The position numbers and the translations under genes are program-made. Below are positions 58,489 to 64,000 of a stretch of DNA of 64,000 bases, in pieces; position 1 is the first letter of the stretch, and each line of letters starts with the position of its first letter. Under the pieces are notes generated by a model, which saw only the letters and a program-made list of their open reading frames with translations, was not told the origin of the DNA and made no database searches. Location: contig JBOZIK010000001.1 of assembly GCA_051453625.1 (NCBI GenBank), positions 253,648,749 through 253,712,748 on the forward strand, given 5' to 3'. The stretch comes from Welwitschia mirabilis (lineage: Eukaryota; Gnetophyta; Gnetopsida; Welwitschiales).

Positions 58489-59480
58489 ATGGCTAAGGGA
58501 TCTTTAAGAAGATCAAGGCAGAAAGAGACAACAAGAAAAGATCTAGGTTATTTCTATTTAGGAATATTAGAATAGGATGTTAACAAGCTTTTAAACCAAT
58601 TTGAGAAGAAACCTATTTTTCTAAAGAGAATAGTAGCTTTAGGAAAGCTTAGAGAGCTTAACAATGTAGTGAAGTTCATCAATGATCTAGATCTATCTTA
58701 CTTTCTTGAAATTTTTGAATCTACTTATCGCTTCCTTACTTACATGTTTTACTATAATGCCTTATATGATACTGATACCACTACACTTCTAACTCTTGTT
58801 TTAGGAAGAAAAATAAGAGTTATCCCAAGTCTGATAGCCTCCCTCACAAATCTCCCTAAAGCAGACTATCAGGAATTTTTACCCTTATGTGACTCAATAA
58901 AGGACAAAGTAGAGATTACTAAGAGCTTTATGGTAAGCTCAATAGTGGAAAACCACCTTTTTCACTTTGCATCTCACTCCTAAGTATCATTTTCTTTATT
59001 TGGTTTTTATTTATAACTCTTTACCTCTTTCTGGTCATCATGATGAAACCTTAAACTATTATGCTTATTTGTTATATTTGGTAGGAACTCATCACTCTAT
59101 TAATGTTCTTGCCATTATTTTCAAGAATATGGTCTCACAACTTAAATATTTTAAGATTAGGAATTTTTCATATTCTATTCTTATTGCAAATATTTGTTAT
59201 TATTTTAAAGTCTAGCTACATCCCAAGCTTGAAGCTTTAACCTCCATGTCTTTCATTAGGCGTGTCACTCTTTTCTATGCATATTCTCTTAGAAACCAAA
59301 AAATCCTTAAAATCTCTTTCTCCTAAGCAGACCTCTCCTGAAGAGAGACTATCATACCTAAAATGGCTTGATTCACATAGTCCTCACATAAAGGAGGCTC
59401 TTATTACAACTGGCTACAAAATTGTAGATACTTCTGAGAAGGCTAATAGCTCTCAGCATCAAGTAGTAGAAGAAGAATAA
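58489..59480 (+). pseudogene. Extra ORF downstream of copia pol, element G
   Basis: It starts with MAKGSLRRSRQKETTRKDL at 58,489, 400 bp after pol. After one in-frame TAG (about 58,573) it stays open to 58,983, with VKFINDLDLSYFLEIFESTY, FLTYMFYYNALYD and VLGRKIRVIPSLIASLTNLP. After a frame change it continues (58,967-59,215) with HDETLNYYAYLLYLVGTHHS and INVLAIIF, then a third frame (59,262-59,480) with an acidic end. The pattern resembles the 'putative plant transposon protein' domain found beside plant LTR elements; this is from memory and would need a profile search. SIRE-type elements are known to carry an extra, env-like ORF here. Function unknown. Confidence 0.7.
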
Positions 59481-59569
59481 AAAGAAGAAGATAACACACA
59501 TTTTAAAGAATAATTTAAGGAAGATAAGGAGTGTGATTAGTTCTTCGAGTCTTATTGTTTTCTCTCCTT

Positions 59570-59601
59570 TGTCATTGATGTCAAAAAGGGGAGAAAATAG
59601 T
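59570..59601 (+). other. Polypurine tract of element G
   Basis: GTCAAAAAGGGGAGAAAATA at 59,580-59,600, equivalent to the GTCA-CAAAAAGGGGGAGATTG tract that precedes the 3' LTR of SIRE-type elements. Confidence 0.65.
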
Positions 59602-61145
59602 CTATTAAAAAAAATTAAAAAAGGTCTCTAGATTCTATTGTTATTCTTTTTAGTATAGTTATTGTATATTTTTGAAAAATTAAAACTTAACTATAATGCT
59701 CATTTATAGTTGCTATATTGTCAGTTTCCTTTAGTAATTATTAATGTACTACTTTTGTTAAAATTACCATTATATTTCCTACAAAATATGCATCTACATC
59801 TTTCTTATTTTTTATTTTTACAAAAAATATGAATATATGTGAAGGAATAAAAAATCTTGTATTGGTTGATAATACTTCAAGTTCTTTGTGGGCATATAAG
59901 GAGGAGTTTTCTCATAAGCTTAATAATTTTTTTTATATAATCAAATATAGTTTGCCATCAATGTCAAATGGAGGAGACTTTTAAATTATATTACCAAATT
60001 AATTTCAAACTAACATACCTAGTGTAGCATAATATGTTGTAAACATTTTAGAAACTTAAAGTCCTTGCAGGTCAGAAGTAATCCCACATTTTTTACTAGC
60101 TTTACATGAGCCTAAAAACTGATAAAATTAATAAGAGATCAACCAAATTCCAAATGGGTCAACCAGACCTAGAACTAAAGTTTTTAGTCGAAGTTCATAA
60201 GAGTCTACTAGACTCCATAAGGGATCAACTAGATTTGAATCAAAAATCATGTGATGAAATTGATAAGGGATCGAATAGATTAAAATGGGGTCAACTAGAC
60301 TTGAACCCAAGGGGAAAAAAATGATCAAATTGATAAGGAAACAATTAAATCAAAATGGGATCAATCAAACTTGAACCAAATGCAACCTACCAGACTCTAA
60401 ATGGGGTCAGCCAAACTATATGACATAAAGATATTAGTTCGATTGGAAGAAAGTGAAACTAATCGACTTCAGTGATGACAACCAATTAATTCAACTAGTT
60501 ACAATGGAAATAAAAAGTTTTAGTTTATTTTCTAGCTATTACCCTTTCTATTTCTAGTTGTGAAAGTATTAAATTCATTCTTCATGGCATAAAAATTATC
60601 TCTTATGTAATCCAAATGAATAGGAATATTTGACACTAATTTTTTCAAAGAAGAAAGTGCATTTGTATTGTTGATATTTATTGGACAAAGAGCAATATAC
60701 TACACTGTATGAGCCTGTACTTGTAAATTTTCCTTCAAATAGTGTATTGTCACTTTACTTGCACTTCAGATCTAGTGGAGCCATTCAGGCATTCTTTTCT
60801 CACCAAAAGCTTTGCTCTATAAAGGTTGGCACTTAGCCTCAAAAAGTTTATTTGTAACAGTTGCAACTTGACTTAAAAAACTTGAAAAGAAAGCCAAAAG
60901 GATCCAGATCAGCTTAGGATTAGCTAAGAGTAGAGTAGAGGAATTTTCTTGAACCACTATAAATCATTGTCTAGTGCTCCTCCTTGGTATTTTTGTTTGA
61001 GTTATTTTTCTTCTCTTTCATTCATCTGAATTCATTTGGTAGTAGTTAGTTCTTATTCAAAATGTATTAATATTTTGGTGTGTTTTTAAGGGGTAAATTA
61101 TAAATTTTTAAAACCTATTCACCCCCTCTCTAGGGTTTGTAGATC
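59602..61145 (+). mobile_element. 3' LTR of copia element G
   Basis: It follows the polypurine tract and ends after CTATTCACCCCCTCTCTAGGG (61,108-61,128) plus a short tail, the typical end of SIRE LTRs and shared with elements C and the LTR at 20,358. A TATA-like ACTATAAATC is at 60,956-60,965. Its first third has many GTCAACTAGACTTGAA-like repeats (60,138-60,420). Exact boundaries are tentative. Confidence 0.65.
60138..60420 (+). repeat. Degenerate GGGTCAACTAGACTTGAA repeats
   Basis: At least six variants of GATCAACTAGATTTGAA or GGTCAACTAGACTTGAA, at irregular 20-70 bp spacing, alternating with CATAAGGGATC-like parts. The 66-codon and 72-codon open frames here on opposite strands are products of this repeat. 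Confidence 0.8.
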
Positions 61146-62194
61146 CTTCAATAGGTTCAAGTTCATGTTATGACAAGTCTGTTTTACCTATTAAAATAAA
61201 TTTTTTTCAGCATATAATTTTAATCCTTTATAAGATACCATTTTAGGTGACTTGAATAAACAAAAAATATTCTATACAAAAATTATGCTAGTACATGGTT
61301 TCATGTTTAAAAAGGAAATTTAAGCTTATTCTATTAGTCTTGCATTACAACGATTCAAAAATACTAGTGAATTAGTAGAAATCCTAAGTATCATATTTTT
61401 GTAACTTGAGATGTGCATTTTTATATACAATATTTATATGTTTAAGTAAGATAATTACATGGATGACTCAGGGGGTTCACAAAAAAGGGGTAATTCAATG
61501 TTAATAAAGAAATTTCTGATTTTGGCATGCCTTCTACAGCGTCCTATTCTCCTTTAGTCGCATATCAATGGCCTTCTCCCTCTATCTAATTTAAAAATAT
61601 GTGTTATCCCTAATTATAAGTACCTAGAAAAAGGAAATTTTATTGATCAAAAAATTTGAATGTGATTAATCAAAAATGAATCCAAGATTAGTTTAGTTCT
61701 ATGTGAATTCGGTACCTATGCCTCTTCATTTTTAGTAATTCTTTTTATAAGCCATAGCCACATTGAGAACATTTGAGTTGTCTTTTATTAAAATTATGCA
61801 TTAGATATTCTTAAGAACTATCTTGATCTATGGCATCCTATACTACAGCCACTAAATTTCTTCTCCCTTGTTTGCATTATTATTAGTGAAATGTTGTCCA
61901 GCATTTCTTGCAAATATTACCTTGTAAAATGCCAATAATATTCATCCATTCTCTTATCAAATCCATTCTTCATTGATAGCTTTCTGTATCTATGATATTA
62001 CTCAATCCATCTTGCACATGGAAAAGTTTATAAAGAATAGAAACTAGGATAGTTTCTAAATTTTCCTTATTAGCTCTGTAGAAATGTAATGGAAAATGGA
62101 AATGACACTGTCTACTATATTTGTGTCCTAATCTTTAAGAACATTTAAAAGTCATGATTTAGTTGTCATTCTTTGAAATTTAAGCTTTGAGAAT
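61146..62194. other. AT-rich region, no gene seen
   Basis: No coding signal or recognisable repeat between the two copia elements. Confidence 0.5.
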
Positions 62195-62359
62195 TGTTAT
62201 TTTCTAAAATAGTATATTTTTAGAGAGATTTATGGAGTCTGTTTAGTTTGTTACCAAATATAGGTTATTAGGAATAGAACATATATCTTTTACTCTTTTT
62301 ACAAATGTATATAAGCACAGTTAATTGAAAAAATATATATAATTTTCTCCCAAACTTCA
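62195..62359 (+). mobile_element. 5' LTR of copia element H (start tentative)
   Basis: The end (CCAAACTTCA, 62,359) is fixed by the PBS that follows. A TATA-like GTATATAAGC lies near 62,308. I place the start at TGTTATTTTC (62,195), giving 165 bp, a plausible length for a short copia LTR, but the partner LTR lies outside the window so this cannot be checked. Confidence 0.5.
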
Positions 62360-62370
62360 TGGTATCAGAG
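62360..62370 (+). other. Primer binding site of element H (initiator tRNA-Met)
   Basis: TGGTATCAGAG, the copia consensus without change. Confidence 0.9.
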
Positions 62371-62578
62371 AGGAGTTTTTAAAACATAGCCCTACTCTAC
62401 TAAAAGCTATCATCGCCATCCAAATCCACCTATACACTGCCACTCTTTTTGGCTTGCGTAATTTTTCCCTCTAGCTAATCTCTCTCCTTGATTTTGTACT
62501 TTGTTATTGTGTTCTAATGGTAGTAGCATCGCGACTTGCATGAATTCATAACGACTCACAACCCTGGTCTTCTTGTGA

Positions 62579-63700
62579 ATGATTGCAAACAATAACACAG
62601 TGACCCCCACCAATACCACGAAGAAGGGATTAGATATGTCATCCCCTTTTTTCTTGTTACTGGCAGAGAATCTAGGAGCTACGATTACAGCAGTCATGTT
62701 GAATAATGACAACTATAACCTATGAAGAAAATTGATGACAAATGCCTTAAGGGCTAAGAATAAGGAAGGATTCATTGATGGTACCTTGGTGAAACAAGCT
62801 GAAGGGACACCGGAGGTGATAAATTGGAAAGCCTGCAATGCCATGTTGGTCTTATGGATTAACAACTCGGTTGACAAATCTATTCAACCAAGTCTCACGT
62901 ATGGTGATTTGGCTAAGGTAGTTTGGGATGACCTTAAGGACCATTTTTCCATTAGGAATGCTCCTAAAATTCACCAATTGAAAGGAAAAATTGCATCTCT
63001 ATGATAACAAGGTTTGACAGTTATCACTTATTTCACAAAACTCAAGTCCATGTGGGATGAGTTATCAAGTCACTTGAAGGTTTCATATTGTTCTTGTGGA
63101 GGATGCAAGTGTGGAGCTTCTGGAGATTATGTCTAAGAGTGGAAAGATGAAAAGCATCATCAATTCCTCATGGGTTTGGATGATTCAATGTTCGACATAA
63201 TTCAATCTCAAATCTTGAGTATGGATCCTCTACCCACTATAAGTAAAGCATACGCATTGATTATACATGAGGAGAGACACCAAACGGCGGTCCAAGATAA
63301 GCAAGGAGAGGCCATGACAATGGCTGTCCACATAGTGTGGAAGCCACAAGAAAGTAATAGGAGTGGCTTCGATCCATAAGGAGGCATCAGTAGTGATTTT
63401 ACTGAAGAGAAAACAAGGGTAGACAGTGGCGAACAGCATTGCACTCATTACCATAAATCAGGTCATGAGGTGACAGAGTGTTTCAAACTTCATCGATATA
63501 TGACATGATATAAGAATAGAAGAGTAAATGAGAGGAATGATGGAGGCGGAGACCGCAGGATAGCAACATGTGGTTAAGCCAATGTAACAACTGCCAGATC
63601 TTCCACAAATGCAAGTGGTGGATCATCCATTCTGGGACTTTTTCATAAGCAGGTTCATAAGCTTTTTCACCTACTCGATTGCACCAGTGAAGGATCTAAC
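62579..63700 (+). pseudogene. gag of copia element H
   Basis: The reading from ATG 62,579 stays in one frame to the window end, broken only by stops (62,723, 63,002, 63,005, 63,134, 63,377, 63,506, 63,575). The gag signature follows the usual order: ALRAKNKEGFIDGTLVK, WKACNAMLVLWINNSVDKSI, VVWDDLKDHFSIRNAPKIHQ, VITYFTKLKSMWDELSS, HHQFLMGLDDSMFD, LSMDPLPTISKAYALIIHEE. A zinc knuckle CTHYHKSGHEVTEC lies at about 63,438-63,479, with Tyr in place of the second Cys. Gag makes the virus-like particle and binds RNA. The lineage is not certain; it is not the SIRE type. Confidence 0.93.
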
Positions 63701-63719
63701 GACCTTTTTGGTAAGATTT

Positions 63720-64000
63720 TTAAGATCTCTAATTGGATACTTGATAGTGGAGCCTCATATCACATGACTGACAAGAGATAAATACTTTATAATCTCAAAG
63801 GGATGAGTTCTGTAGATATTTATTTACCTAATGGCTTGAAGATCATGGTTGATCATGTAAAATTTAATTCAGAGATGAGGCTATCTAATGTACTTTATGT
63901 TCCATGCTTAACTTGTAATTTAATATTGATTTGTCAATTGATTTTGGAATTGAATTATTAAATAACATTTATTAATGAGTTTTGTGTGATATAGGACTAT
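63720..64000 (+). pseudogene. Aspartic protease start of copia pol, element H (cut by window end)
   Basis: Same frame as gag. ISNWILDSGASYHMTDKR has the copia protease active site DSGA at 63,743-63,754 intact, followed after a TAA (63,779) by MSSVDIYLPNGLKIMV and MRLSNVLYVPCLTCNLILIC, the family's V-LPNG-----G-V-L---L-L-NVLYVP-F-CNLLSV pattern. Further TAA and TAG stops lie near 63,959 and 63,993. The remaining pol lies outside the window. Confidence 0.93.

Noticed and set aside
1-64000. CRISPR arrays, bacterial operons, rRNA genes
   Set aside because: No regular spacer repeats, no ribosome-binding-site gene clusters and no rRNA-like sequence were seen; the content is that of a plant repeat region.

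Overview
The window looks like plant nuclear DNA from a gene-poor, probably heterochromatic or pericentromeric region of a flowering plant. It is very AT-rich, has N gaps (four long, one of 10 N), and I see no intact cellular gene. Nearly everything I can identify is decayed LTR retrotransposon: Ty3/gypsy of the Athila/Tat type, Ty3/gypsy chromovirus (Tekay-like), and Ty1/copia of the SIRE type plus one other copia. Most reading frames are broken by stops that fit C-to-T change at CAA, CAG, CGA or TGG codons, as expected from deamination of methylated DNA. I cannot name the species.

Layout. 1-1,973: leader and LTR of an Athila-like copy (A, minus strand) that runs off the left edge. 1,974-11,240: an older Athila-like copy (D, minus), with the start of its 3' LTR, an extra coiled-coil ORF, a long spacer, then integrase, RNase H, RT, protease and the end of gag. 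11,240-13,400: unassigned. 13,400-17,765: SIRE-type copia (C, minus) with its 5' LTR beyond. 18,800-25,250: mostly unassigned AT-rich DNA with a plus-strand SIRE-type LTR at 20,358-21,258. 25,260-30,806: another Athila/Tat-type gypsy element (E, minus) with its 3' LTR. 30,807-34,568: Athila-like LTR fragment, a second LTR, PBS and gag (B, plus). 34,569-46,222: chromovirus (F, minus) with both LTRs, PBS, gag, protease, RT, RNase H and integrase; one LTR carries a 1.15-kb insertion that holds an alcohol-dehydrogenase-like fragment. 46,223-50,296: SINE-like pieces and a coding-free Tekay-like remnant. 50,297-51,536: Athila-like 3' LTR. 51,537-54,382: mostly unassigned. 54,566-55,660: LTR related to that of E. 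57,526-61,145: LTR piece, then SIRE-type copia RNase H, an extra ORF and LTR (G, plus). 62,195-64,000: copia 5' end with gag and protease (H, plus), leaving the window on the right.

None of these parts form a working pathway; each element's genes served only its own replication and all are disabled. The most interesting signals are: a 14-bp palindrome at three fixed positions in one Athila-like family; tRNA-like pol III promoter heads inside both LTRs of F; the captured ADH-like fragment; extra ORFs downstream of pol in D and G; and stop-codon-only decay of element H over 1.4 kb of unshifted reading frame. I did not find a convincing new system such as a defence island or gene cluster.
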